A DNA stretch of 64,000 nt from Mesobaculum littorinae. Lineage in GTDB: Bacteria; Pseudomonadota; Alphaproteobacteria; Rhodobacterales; Rhodobacteraceae. The notes beneath the pieces are model-generated. The model was not told the DNA's origin, did no database searches, and saw only the letters and a program-made list of their open reading frames with translations. The position numbers and the translations under genes are program-made. This document shows positions 7,821 through 17,315 of the stretch, in pieces. The first letter of the stretch is position 1; every line of letters begins with the position of its first letter. The DNA lies in NCBI RefSeq assembly GCF_004011175.1, contig NZ_RQXX01000002.1, positions 558,001 to 622,000 of the forward strand, in the 5' to 3' direction.

Positions 7821-8627
7821 ATGACCAGCCTCAAAATCGATGACGTCTCGATGCGCTTCGACCTGCCCAACGGCTCCTCGGTCCAGGCGTTGCAGAACGT
7901 CTCGCTCGATCTGCAGCAGGGCGAGTTGATGAGCGTCCTCGGCCCGTCGGGCTGCGGCAAGACCACGCTTCTCAACATCGTGGCGGGGTTCCTGGCGCCG
8001 ACCGAGGGTCAGGTGCTTCTGGGCGACGAGGTCGTGCGCGGCCCGGGCCCCGAGCGCGGCATGGTGTTCCAGCAGGGGGCGCTTTTCGAATGGATGAACG
8101 TGCGTGAAAACGTGGGGTTCGGCCCGCGGATGAAGGGCATGCCGAAAAAGGAGAAGGCCGAGGTCGTCGATCACCTGCTCGAGGTGGTCGGCCTGCGCGA
8201 TTTCAAGGAAAAGGCGGTTTACGAGCTGTCCGGCGGCATGCAGCAGCGCGTGGCGCTGGCACGTTGCCTGGCCAATGACCCCGACGTCATCCTGATGGAC
8301 GAACCGCTGGGCGCGCTCGACGCGCTGACGCGCGAAAAGATGCAGGGGCTCGTGCTGAAGCTCTGGAAAGAGACGGGCAAGACGGTGATCCTGATCACCC
8401 ACTCGGTCGAAGAGGCGCTGCTGCTGGGCGAAAGGCTTCTGGTGATGGCGCCGCGGCCGGGGCGGATCCACCGCGAATACCGTCTCCCCTTTGCCGACAA
8501 CGGCGTGAACGCCGACCTGCGCGAGGTGAAGAAGGACCCCGAATACACCCGCACCCGCGAAGAGGTGCTGAGCATGATCTGGGAGATGGAGGAAGAGATC
8601 ATGGGCCGCGCCGAGGACGCCGCATGA
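7821..8627 (+). CDS. tauB: Taurine ABC transporter, ATP-binding protein
   Basis: 268-residue ABC ATPase that powers taurine import at the inner face of the membrane. Walker A GPSGCGKTT is at residues 41-49, the signature LSGGMQQR lies near 138, Walker B ILMDEP follows, and the ALD D-loop and ITHS switch histidine are intact. It belongs to the nitrate/sulfonate/taurine ATPase group. The stop codon overlaps the ATG of a 60-codon ORF (ATGA at 8624-8627). No strong ribosome binding site precedes ATG 7821, so translation may partly depend on the upstream mRNA. Confidence 0.92.
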   Translation: MTSLKIDDVSMRFDLPNGSSVQALQNVSLDLQQGELMSVLGPSGCGKTTLLNIVAGFLAPTEGQVLLGDEVVRGPGPERGMVFQQGALFEWMNVRENVGFGPRMKGMPKKEKAEVVDHLLEVVGLRDFKEKAVYELSGGMQQRVALARCLANDPDVILMDEPLGALDALTREKMQGLVLKLWKETGKTVILITHSVEEALLLGERLLVMAPRPGRIHREYRLPFADNGVNADLREVKKDPEYTRTREEVLSMIWEMEEEIMGRAEDAA

Positions 8628-8806
8628 GCCCGGTTCCCCCAGCCGCCGCCCCCCTCGCGAAGCCCGCCGCGGGGGCGTCCGGGACCGACAGCCCGGGATC
8701 GCGCGCCGCCCGCCGGTCCACCCGGCCCGATGCCCGATCCGATGCCCGTACCCATGACAGACAAGACACGCGCGCGCAGCGCCGTCCCGAGGCAGTGACC
8801 GCATGA
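8624..8806 (+). CDS. Small Ala/Pro/Arg-rich ORF coupling tauB to tauC
   Basis: Sixty-codon ORF (MSPVPPAAAPLAKPAAG...) whose ATG overlaps the tauB stop (ATGA, 8624-8627) and whose stop overlaps the tauC start (ATGA, 8803-8806). It has no hydrophobic segment and no recognisable domain; the N-terminal half is Ala/Pro-rich and the C-terminal half Arg/Asp-rich. The precise overlap at both ends argues that ribosomes pass through it to reach tauC, so it may act as a translational coupling leader even if the peptide has no role. It may alternatively be chance in GC-rich DNA with tauC starting independently. Confidence 0.4.
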   Translation: MSPVPPAAAPLAKPAAGASGTDSPGSRAARRSTRPDARSDARTHDRQDTRAQRRPEAVTA

Positions 8807-10065
8807 CCATTCTTCTGATTTACGTCGCGATCTTCGTGATCGCCTTTCTCGTCGTGCGCGGGGCCACGCGGCTGGTCGCGGCGCGACATGATTACACCTC
8901 GCTCAAGACCGTCACCTTCGGCGACGAAAGCGCGGTGCGGCCGAACCGCGTGGCCTCGATCCTGTCGGTGCTGACGATCTTCGTGATCTGGGGGGCGTTC
9001 ACCGGGTCGAACTGGGTGCCCGTGCACGCGCCGGGGCCCTTCGTGGGCGAGACGCAGTTCACCTATACCGCCGAGCGCGCGGATGGCGCACGCGACGACG
9101 CGACCGTGCATGTCGTCGTCAACCCGCCCGAGGGCGAGCAGGCCGATGCGCCCGAACCCGCCGCGGGCGACGGCTGGGCGCATGACGACGGGCTGGCGGT
9201 GACCGCGTGGCGGTCGTCGCTGATCCGGGTCGACCGCAATGACGACGCCGAAGAGCGGCCGCAGGTCGTGGCGATCGACGGCGAGCCGATCTCGCCCGGC
9301 GGGTCGGTCAAGGTCGCGCACGGCAAGGTCACGCTGTCGGGCAAGGGCACGCCCAACTTCATCCCCGACTCGGGCTGGCAGATGGAGCCGATCTGGCTCC
9401 CCGCGCCCGAGGCGGTGGTGGGCCGGCTGATCGAGATCGCGCAGGACGGCTATCAGAACTCGACGCTGTGGGAGCATCTTTTCTGGTCGCTCTTCCGGGT
9501 GATCCTCGGCTTCCTCTGCGGTGCGCTGGTGGGCATCCCGCTGGGCTATGCCATGGGCCTGTCGAACTGGTTCCGCGGCTGGTTCGACCCGATCGTCGAG
9601 TTCATGCGCCCGGTGCCGCCCTTGGCGCTGATCCCGCTCGTCATCATCTGGGCGGGGATCGGCGAGGTCGGCAAGATCATCCTGCTGTTCCTGGCCGCGC
9701 TCTGGATCATGACGATCTCGGCCCGCTCGGGCGTGTCGGGGGTGGCGGTGTCGAAGGTGCACGCGGCGTTTTCGCTGGGCGCCTCGAAATGGCAGGTGCT
9801 GCGGCACGTGATCATCCCGAACTCGCTGCCCGAAATCTTCACCGGGGCGCGGGTGGCGATGGGCGTCTGCTGGGGCACCGTCGTCGCCGCCGAACTGGTC
9901 GCCGCTGAAAAGGGGGCGGGCATGATGATCATGGTCGCCTCGAAATTCCAGCTGACCGATATCGTCATCATGGGGATCATCCTGATCGGGGTGATCGGCT
10001 ACCTGATCGATATCCTGATGCGGCAGGGCGAAAAGTGGCTGGTGCCGTGGAAGGGCCGGGTCTGA
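8803..10065 (+). CDS. tauC: Taurine ABC transporter, permease with periplasmic insert
   Basis: 420-residue integral membrane permease for taurine. The C-terminal two thirds (about residues 210-415) are a standard BPD_transp_1 domain with the EAA loop around KVHAAFSLGASKWQVL. Enterobacterial TauC is about 275 residues; this protein adds two N-terminal membrane segments (about 3-19 and 50-66) separated by a short loop, then about 120 hydrophilic residues (about 70-195) predicted in the periplasm with alternating beta-like pattern (TQFTYTAER, ATVHVVVNPP, GSVKVAHGKVTLSG). The insert could contact TauA or be specific to Rhodobacterales transporters; that is inference. Start overlaps the small ORF stop. 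A terminator follows at 10144. Confidence 0.9.
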   Translation: MTILLIYVAIFVIAFLVVRGATRLVAARHDYTSLKTVTFGDESAVRPNRVASILSVLTIFVIWGAFTGSNWVPVHAPGPFVGETQFTYTAERADGARDDATVHVVVNPPEGEQADAPEPAAGDGWAHDDGLAVTAWRSSLIRVDRNDDAEERPQVVAIDGEPISPGGSVKVAHGKVTLSGKGTPNFIPDSGWQMEPIWLPAPEAVVGRLIEIAQDGYQNSTLWEHLFWSLFRVILGFLCGALVGIPLGYAMGLSNWFRGWFDPIVEFMRPVPPLALIPLVIIWAGIGEVGKIILLFLAALWIMTISARSGVSGVAVSKVHAAFSLGASKWQVLRHVIIPNSLPEIFTGARVAMGVCWGTVVAAELVAAEKGAGMMIMVASKFQLTDIVIMGIILIGVIGYLIDILMRQGEKWLVPWKGRV

Positions 10066-10143
10066 CGGCGGCGCGGGGCAGTTGACGCAGCTGGCCATTC
10101 TGTCGGCTGGTTCGGCGATCGGCGCTGTCGAGTCCCCGTAGCT

Positions 10144-10177
10144 ACAAGGGCGTCCCGGCGATCCGGGGCGCCCTTGT
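10144..10177 (+). terminator. Terminator of the tauABC operon
   Basis: 15-bp stem ACAAGGGCGTCCCGG / CCGGGGCGCCCTTGT with one wobble pair and a CGAT loop, 79 bp after the tauC stop. The tail CGTGTCTGCTGTCC is T-rich but lacks a run. Confidence 0.72.
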
Positions 10178-10429
10178 CGTGTCTGCTGTCCTCTCGTGCA
10201 GACCTTGGGTTGCCAGCTTCGGCGCGCCCTTCCATCGGGGGGCACGGCCCGGTGCATCCTGCTAAGACACCGCACGACAGCCTCAACCGACATCGCGCGG
10301 AGATGTGGCGACCCGACGGGGTGGGCTCCGACCGTGACTGCATCATCGACGGGCAGGATCCGTGCCGCCCACCGCGACCCGATTGCTGTCGGGCGACGAC
10401 GTGCGCCGCGGCAACGGGCGCCGGGCGGG
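10178..10429. other. Intergenic region between convergent tauC and cyd operon
   Basis: Together with 10066-10143 this makes a 364-bp gap between convergent transcription units. Apart from the tauC terminator I see no gene, promoter or strong repeat in it. A terminator for the leftward cyd operon is not evident. Confidence 0.5.
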
Positions 10430-10525
10430 TCAGCTGATGACGGCGCGCAGGGCCATGGCGACAAGACCGAGGGCCGCGACGCTCAGCACCCAGATCAGGG
10501 CGAACCATCCCAGCTTGCGCCACAT
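10430..10525 (-). CDS. DUF2474 single-helix protein of bd-type oxidase operon
   Basis: Thirty-one residues, MWRKLGWFALIWVLSVAALG and a short remainder, forming one membrane helix (about residues 6-27) with a basic N-terminus. Tiny proteins of this kind (DUF2474) are encoded directly after cydB of cyanide-insensitive bd oxidases and are thought to act like CydX, a third subunit that stabilises the haem-containing complex. The ATG at 10525 overlaps the cydB stop (TGATG), so translation is coupled. Too short for routine gene callers, but length, composition and position agree. Confidence 0.8.
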   Translation of the reverse strand: MWRKLGWFALIWVLSVAALGLVAMALRAVIS

Positions 10526-11544
10526 CAGTGATAGCCCTCGTCGGGGTTCACCTTGCCGCGGAACACCCAGTAGGCGTAGCCGGTGTAGATCAGGATCATC
10601 GGGATCAGAACCGCCGCGCCGACCAGCGTGAAGGCCAGGCTTTCCTTCGGGGCCGCCGCCTGCCAGATCGTCAGGTCGTGCGGCACTATATAGGGGTAGA
10701 AGCTGACGCCGACGCCCGCGTAGCCCAGCACGAACAGCCCCAGCGCCGCGATGAAGGGCATGGCGTCGCGCCCCTGTGTCAGCGCGGTGAACAGCATCCA
10801 CGCCGCCGCCGCGACCAGAAGCGGCACGATCAGGGTAAAGGCGACGGACGGGCTCCACGAAAACCAGCGGCCCAGGTAGACGGGGTGCAGGAACGGGGTG
10901 GCCAGGCTGACCGCGCCGATCAGGACCAGCGTCGCGATGCCGGTCAGGCGCGCGGCCCGCATCGCCAGGTCGCGCACCGGGCCCTCGGTCTTCATGATCA
11001 GCCAGCAGGCGCCCAGCAGGGTATAGCCCACCAGCACCGACACGCCGGTCAGGATCGTGAACGGCGTCAGCCAGTCCCAGCGGCCGCCGCCATAGGCGCG
11101 GCCATCCATCTCGATCCCCTGCACCAGCGCGCCGAGGGCGATGCCCTGCATCAGCGCCGCGAGGCCCGAACCCAGCGTAAAGGCCCAGTCCCAGAACCAC
11201 TGGCCTTCACCCGCGCGCCACCGGTATTCAAAGGCCACGCCACGAAAGATCAGCCCCGCCAGCATCGCAAGGATCGGCACGTAGAGGGCCGGCATCACCA
11301 CCGCATAGGCCAAGGGGAACACGGCGAAAAGCCCGCCGCCGCCCAGCACCAGCCACGTCTCGTTGCCGTCCCAGATGGGCGCCACGGTGTTCATCGCCAG
11401 GTCCCGCTCGCCACCCTTTTCAAGGAAGGGGAACAGGATGCCGATGCCAAGGTCGAAGCCGTCCAGCACCACGTAGGCCAGCACCGCGAAGGCGATCAGG
11501 CCGGCCCAGACGAAGGCGAGGATCTCGAAGCCGTTGCCGTCCAT
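10525..11544 (-). CDS. cydB: Cytochrome bd-type quinol oxidase subunit II
   Basis: 339-residue membrane subunit of a bd-type terminal oxidase, which oxidises quinol and reduces oxygen without pumping protons. It has the family N-terminus FVWAGLIAFAVLAYVVLDGF, the APIWDGNETWLVLGGGG motif near residue 50 and about eight hydrophobic segments. ATG 11544 is one base after the cydA stop, with AAGGAC ahead of it inside the cydA 3' end. It is followed by the DUF2474 micro-gene. The pairing with a short-Q-loop CydA points to the cyanide-insensitive (CioB) subgroup. Confidence 0.93.
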   Translation of the reverse strand: MDGNGFEILAFVWAGLIAFAVLAYVVLDGFDLGIGILFPFLEKGGERDLAMNTVAPIWDGNETWLVLGGGGLFAVFPLAYAVVMPALYVPILAMLAGLIFRGVAFEYRWRAGEGQWFWDWAFTLGSGLAALMQGIALGALVQGIEMDGRAYGGGRWDWLTPFTILTGVSVLVGYTLLGACWLIMKTEGPVRDLAMRAARLTGIATLVLIGAVSLATPFLHPVYLGRWFSWSPSVAFTLIVPLLVAAAAWMLFTALTQGRDAMPFIAALGLFVLGYAGVGVSFYPYIVPHDLTIWQAAAPKESLAFTLVGAAVLIPMILIYTGYAYWVFRGKVNPDEGYH

Positions 11545-11545
11545 G

Positions 11546-13003
11546 TCAGTCGTCCTTCTCGTGGCCGCGGACCGGGGCGCCCTGCGGGGTGGCATCTTCG
11601 TCGTCGGGGTCGTGGCTGTCGCTGTCCATCCCCGCCGCGGGGGTGATCCCCGCGGTGCGGATCGGGCCGTCGGTGATCCGGCCCTTGGCGGTTTCGGGCG
11701 CCCGACCCATCAGCCGCAGGATATAGAAGGTGCCCGCTCCGAAGACGAAGAAGTAGATGACGATGAAGCCAAGGAGCGAGGCGGCGACCGCCGGCATCTC
11801 GATCGGTGAGGCGCTGTCGGCGGTGCGCAGAAGCCCGTAGACGGTAAAGGGCTGGCGGCCGACCTCGGTGGTGATCCACCCCGCGAGCACGGCGACGAAG
11901 CCCATCGGCCCCATCGCCAGCGCCGCCCGCCGCAGCCAGGGCGACTCGTAAAGGCGCCCGCGCATCCGCTGGATCACGCCAAAGGCGCCCAGACCCAGCA
12001 TCGCGAAGCCAAGCGCGACCATCACCCGGAACGACCAGAACACGATCTGGACCGGCGGCTCGTCGGCGTCGTCGATGGTATCGAGCCCGGGCAGGGGGGC
12101 GTTCAGGTCGTGCTTGAGGATAAGGCTCGAGAGTTTCGGGATCTCAAGCGCGTAGTCGATGCGCTTTTCCTCGGGGTTCGGGATGCCGAACAGGATCAGC
12201 GGCGCGCCGTCGGGGTGGCTGTCATAGTGCCCCTCCATCGCCATGACCTTCTGCGGCTGGTGTTCGAGGGTGTTGAGCCCGTGCTCGTCCCCGGCCAGGA
12301 TCTGCAGCGGCGCGGTGACCAGCAGCATCCACATCGCCATCGAGAACATCACCCGCGCCGCCGCGTTCTGCGAGTTGCGGCCAAGGTGCAGCGCCCCGGT
12401 GGCCCCCACGACCAGCGCGGTCGTCAGGTAGGCGGCCAACACCATGTGCACGAGGCGATAGGGGAAGGAGGGGTTGAAGACGATCGCCCACCAGTCCTCG
12501 GGCACGAACTGGCCGACGTCGTTCATCGCGTAGCCCGCGGGCGTCTGCATCCAGGAATTGACCGACAGGATCCAGGTGGCCGACATCAGCGTGCCGACCG
12601 CCACCATCAGCGTCGCGACGAAATGCAGCTTGGGTCCCACCCGGTGGCGCCCGAACAGCATCACGCCCAGGAACCCGGCCTCGAGGAAGAAGGCCGACAG
12701 CACCTCGTAGGCCATGAGCGGCCCCAGAACCGGCCCGGTCTTGTCCGAGAAGACCGACCAATTGGTGCCGAACTGGTAGGACATGACCAGCCCCGAAACC
12801 ACGCCCATCCCGAAGGCGATGGCAAAGATCACCTTCCAAAAGTTGAAGACGCGCAGAAAGACCTCGCGCCCGGTAAAGAGATGCAGCCCGTTCAGAACGG
12901 CGAGAAAGCTCGCCAGCCCGATCGAAAAGGCGGGAAACACGATGTGGAAGGCGACGGTGAAGGCGAACTGGAACCGCGCGAGATCCAATGCGGTAACATC
13001 CAT
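11546..13003 (-). CDS. cydA: Cytochrome bd-type quinol oxidase subunit I, CIO type
   Basis: 485-residue haem-bearing subunit of a bd-type quinol oxidase in the inner membrane. H20 in FTVAFHIVFP corresponds to the axial high-spin haem ligand near the N-terminus, and the RLVHMVLAAYLTTA segment carries the second conserved histidine. The Q-loop begins GDEHGLNTLEHQPQKVMAMEG and is short, the pattern of cyanide-insensitive CioA rather than enterobacterial CydA. The hydrophilic C-terminus is rich in Asp/Gly. ATG 13003 is preceded by AAGGGG; upstream codons are not family-like. The operon would help respiration at low oxygen or in the presence of cyanide or sulfide. Confidence 0.93.
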   Translation of the reverse strand: MDVTALDLARFQFAFTVAFHIVFPAFSIGLASFLAVLNGLHLFTGREVFLRVFNFWKVIFAIAFGMGVVSGLVMSYQFGTNWSVFSDKTGPVLGPLMAYEVLSAFFLEAGFLGVMLFGRHRVGPKLHFVATLMVAVGTLMSATWILSVNSWMQTPAGYAMNDVGQFVPEDWWAIVFNPSFPYRLVHMVLAAYLTTALVVGATGALHLGRNSQNAAARVMFSMAMWMLLVTAPLQILAGDEHGLNTLEHQPQKVMAMEGHYDSHPDGAPLILFGIPNPEEKRIDYALEIPKLSSLILKHDLNAPLPGLDTIDDADEPPVQIVFWSFRVMVALGFAMLGLGAFGVIQRMRGRLYESPWLRRAALAMGPMGFVAVLAGWITTEVGRQPFTVYGLLRTADSASPIEMPAVAASLLGFIVIYFFVFGAGTFYILRLMGRAPETAKGRITDGPIRTAGITPAAGMDSDSHDPDDEDATPQGAPVRGHEKDD

Positions 13004-13419
13004 GCGGCGGCCCCTTGCAAAATCCCGGATCTGACACCGCAGGTAGGTCTGTCGGCCCGCCCCGGCAATGTCGGCTCGCGGTTGCCAATTGTCGCAGGTG
13101 GGCCGGGCAGGGGGCGCAGCGCGGCCGGGCGTCGCGCCGCGGTGTGGACTGCCTGGGGTGGCCAGCGGCGCCGCAGCCCGGCCGGGTGCCTTTCCGGTCG
13201 GGATCCGGTTCAAGGCGCACCCATCCCCCCCGCGGACGGTCGTGGTGACACCCGACGGGGCCCGGAGAGAGCAAGGCGGACGGCGACAGCGTACGGGCCC
13301 GCGCAGGCCGTTCCCATGGCCCCGCGGGCGCCCCGCGACCAAAGCCACCAGCCATCCTGTGCAGGGGCGCGCCGGTCGCGGGGATGGGGGATGCGGGGTT
13401 GGTGGATGCGGGCGACCCG
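13004..13419. other. Divergent gap between cydA and rpsD
   Basis: About 415 bp upstream of the leftward cydA and of the rpsD promoter. I looked for FNR-type (TTGAT-N4-ATCAA) and RegA-type elements and found none that are convincing. No gene is supported here. Confidence 0.45.
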
Positions 13420-13447
13420 TTGACTCCGCCCCGCCGCCGCGTATAAG
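13420..13447 (+). promoter_or_regulatory. Sigma-70 promoter of rpsD
   Basis: TTGACT (13420-13425), 16-bp spacer, TATAAG (13442-13447): five of six matches to consensus in each box, exceptional for this GC-rich window. Predicted start near 13454, giving a leader of about 174 nt. Confidence 0.75.
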
Positions 13448-13453
13448 CGCCGC

Positions 13454-13627
13454 TCGTGCCGTCGACCCCGCCCGGGGACCGCGGTTGCGTCAATTGGTGT
13501 TGGTGGCCCCCGCAAGGGGATGCCTGTCGGCCGCCTCGGGGCATCGCCCCCTTGGGTAAGTGCAGCAGGACAACGCCCTTCCGAAAGCCGCGTTCGCGCG
13601 GCGACACGTAGAGAAGGAGATCAGACG
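13454..13627 (+). promoter_or_regulatory. Structured 5' leader of rpsD
   Basis: Contains a hairpin CCCC-GCAA-GGGG with a GNRA tetraloop (13508-13519). The same GGGG and the following ATGCC can instead pair with GGCATC (13540-13545) and CCCTT downstream (to 13553), so two mutually exclusive folds exist. Ribosomal protein S4 represses its own mRNA in several bacteria; whether this leader binds S4 is a guess. Confidence 0.4.
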
Positions 13628-14248
13628 GTGACCAAACGCACCTCTGCCAAGTACAAGATCGACCGCCGCATGGGCGAAAACATCTGGGGCCGCCCGAAGT
13701 CCCCGGTGAACCGCCGCGAATACGGCCCCGGCCAGCACGGCCAGCGCCGCAAGGGCAAGATGTCGGACTTCGGTCTGCAGCTGCGCGCCAAGCAGAAGCT
13801 CAAGGGCTACTACGGCGACCTGACCGAAAAGCAGTTCCGCCGCATCTTCACCGAAGCCGAGCGGGTGCGCGGTGACACGGGCGAGCTGCTCATCGGCCTG
13901 CTCGAGCGTCGTCTCGACGCCGTCGTCTACCGCGCCAAGTTCGTGCCGACCGTCTTTGCCGCGCGCCAGTTCGTGAACCACGGCCATGTCACGGTGAACG
14001 GCAAGCGCGTCAACATCCCCTCCTACCGCGTGCAGGAAGGTGATGTGATCGAGGTCCGTCAGAAGTCCAAGCAGCTGGTGCAGGTGCTCGAAGCCGTGCA
14101 ACTGCCCGAGCGGGACGTGCCCGACTACCTCGACGTCGACCACTCGAAGATGACCTGCACCTTCGTGCGCACCCCCGGCCTGGGCGACGTGCCCTACCCG
14201 GTGCAGATGGAGCCCAACCTCGTCATCGAATACTACGCGCAGAACTGA
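13628..14248 (+). CDS. rpsD: 30S ribosomal protein S4
   Basis: 206-residue primary 16S rRNA-binding protein that nucleates assembly of the small subunit. The alphaproteobacterial N-terminus [20 protein letters not shown], the [20 protein letters not shown] segment and the S4 RNA-binding domain (about 95-160, including [12 protein letters not shown] and [18 protein letters not shown]) are complete. GTG 13628 is the start: AAGGAG lies at 13614-13619 and no ATG gives the family N-terminus. It is monocistronic, with its own promoter at 13420 and a strong terminator at 14271. Confidence 0.98.
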   Translation: MTKRTSAKYKIDRRMGENIWGRPKSPVNRREYGPGQHGQRRKGKMSDFGLQLRAKQKLKGYYGDLTEKQFRRIFTEAERVRGDTGELLIGLLERRLDAVVYRAKFVPTVFAARQFVNHGHVTVNGKRVNIPSYRVQEGDVIEVRQKSKQLVQVLEAVQLPERDVPDYLDVDHSKMTCTFVRTPGLGDVPYPVQMEPNLVIEYYAQN

Positions 14249-14270
14249 TCCGGTTCCGCCGCAGGTATCC

Positions 14271-14303
14271 AAGGCCGCGCCCCCCGGGGGCGCGGCCTTT
14301 TTT
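14271..14303 (+). terminator. Intrinsic terminator of rpsD
   Basis: GC-rich stem AAGGCCGCGCCCC / GGGGGCGCGGCCTT followed directly by a run of six T (14298-14303), 22 bp after the stop codon. The best canonical terminator in the window. Confidence 0.94.
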
Positions 14304-14358
14304 CGTTGTGGCATGGGGTGCGCATGTTCAGCGGACGGATACCGACCGTCTTACGGAC

Positions 14359-14498
14359 GCGCTTGCCTGCGGCCCGTGGCTTCGCCCGTTCGCCCCCGGA
14401 AAACCGTCCACCGGACGGTTTTCCGGGGGCGCCTGCCTTCGGCCCGGGGCTCCGCCCGTTCGGCGCTGAAAACCGTCTACCGGACGGTTTTCCGGGCG
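14359..14498. repeat. Tandem 70-bp repeat carrying GAAAACCGTC palindromes
   Basis: Two tandem units of 70 bp (14359-14428 and 14429-14498), about 80% identical. Each ends in a long palindrome. In unit 1 the stem is 18 bp and perfect (14392-14409 with 14413-14430, loop ACC). In unit 2 the core GAAAACCGTCT/GGACGGTTTTC has the same ACC loop. The same core recurs after glyS (56274-56298). It lies between convergent rpsD and an EamA gene and could act as a bidirectional terminator, but has no T-tract. Confidence 0.85.
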
Positions 14499-14502
14499 CG
14501 CC

Positions 14503-15435
14503 TCACCCAAAGAAAAGGCGGTGGAGCGCGCGGGCCTGGCTGACCAACAGCCCGGCGATGATCAGAAGAAGCGCCGCGAAGAACCGCCACGGCAGCGCCT
14601 CGCCCAGGAACATGACGCCGAAGATCATCGCCCAGATCGGCACCTGGTAGCTGACGAGGGTCATGAAGACCGGCCCGGCCGACCGGATCGTCACCACGCG
14701 CAACAGCACCGCAAAGGCCGTGGGCAACAGCCCCAGCGCCACGATGGCGACCCCCGGAGCGGCGCCTGCCCAGTGCGGCACGCCCTCGATCGCCAGCATC
14801 GCGGGCACCAGCACCACCGCGCCCACGCACAGCGTGATCGCGGCCATCACGATGGGGTCGACCGGCGGGCAGCGGCGGGTCACGATCGATGCGGTCGCAT
14901 AGAAGACCGCCGCCGAGAAACACGCCACCTGCGCCATGACATGCCCCTCGGCCCCGGCCGAGATCAGCCCCGGCCCGATCAGCACGATGGGGCCGCTGAA
15001 CCCGATCAGCACCCCCAGGACCTGTCGCAGGCTAAGCGTGTCGTCGGTGAAGAAATGTGCCAGCGGCAGCACGAACAGCGGTACTGCCGCCAGCGAAAGC
15101 CCGGCAAAGGCCGAAGGCACGAACTGCTGACCCCATGACAGCAGCATGAAGGGAAGCGCGACCGACACCAGCCCGTTGACCACGAGGTACAGCACCGTGC
15201 GGGGGGCAGGCGCGGGCCACGGCCGCCGCATCGCGAACACCAGCGCAAGAAGGGCGACAGCCCCAAGGCTCGCCCGGGCCGCCGCCACGGTGATCGGGCC
15301 ATAGCCGTCCAGCGCGACGCGCATGACCGTGAAGGTCCCGCCCCAGATCACGCCTAGGACGATCACTGACACCCAGTTCAGGGCGGTGGGCTGGCCGGGG
15401 GCGCCCACGGCGCCGGGGGATGCGGTGCTGGTCAT
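14503..15435 (-). CDS. EamA-family (DMT) transporter
   Basis: 310-residue member of the drug/metabolite transporter superfamily with ten predicted membrane helices arranged as two EamA repeats (first begins near VIVLGVIWGGTFTVMRVAL, second near VACFSAAVFYATASIVTR). Substrate cannot be read from sequence; relatives export amino acids or metabolites. ATG 15435 (MTSTASPG) is chosen; another in-frame ATG at 15495 would add 20 residues, but it falls inside a perfect palindrome (15489-15507) that looks like an operator. Ribosome binding site is weak. The gene ends beside the 70-bp repeats. Confidence 0.82.
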   Translation of the reverse strand: MTSTASPGAVGAPGQPTALNWVSVIVLGVIWGGTFTVMRVALDGYGPITVAAARASLGAVALLALVFAMRRPWPAPAPRTVLYLVVNGLVSVALPFMLLSWGQQFVPSAFAGLSLAAVPLFVLPLAHFFTDDTLSLRQVLGVLIGFSGPIVLIGPGLISAGAEGHVMAQVACFSAAVFYATASIVTRRCPPVDPIVMAAITLCVGAVVLVPAMLAIEGVPHWAGAAPGVAIVALGLLPTAFAVLLRVVTIRSAGPVFMTLVSYQVPIWAMIFGVMFLGEALPWRFFAALLLIIAGLLVSQARALHRLFFG

Positions 15436-15488
15436 CCCATGGGGGATAGGGCGGCTGCCGTGGGTCGACAAGGGAGGGACCGGAAGAG

Positions 15489-15507
15489 AATGCATGCGTC
15501 ATGCATT
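15489..15507. promoter_or_regulatory. Palindromic operator candidate upstream of EamA gene
   Basis: AATGCATGCGTCATGCATT: perfect 8-bp arms with a 3-bp centre, AT-rich against a GC-rich background, 54 bp before the EamA start. Size and symmetry suit a dimeric regulator. No regulator gene is adjacent. Confidence 0.4.
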
Positions 15508-15642
15508 TAGATCGGGCCGCGGTCCCATTTCACACCCCCAGGCCTGATGTCGACCCGGGGCAATGACCCCGGACGTCTTCCCCACTCACTCCCCCCATCA
15601 CGCGACACCCGACACGGCGTTCCGCATATTGCAGGACCCACG

Positions 15643-15673
15643 AAAAAGGGCCCGCCGCGATGCGACGGGCCCC
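15643..15673 (-). terminator. Intrinsic terminator of ilvC
   Basis: On the minus strand: GGGCCCGTCGC / GCGGCGGGCCC stem with one G-U pair, then TTTTTCG. It begins 31 bp beyond the ilvC stop. Confidence 0.9.
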
Positions 15674-15703
15674 TGTTCCGAATGGCAGTCCCGGATCGCG
15701 GGA

Positions 15704-17311
<1,608 letters not shown>

Positions 17312-17315
<4 letters not shown>

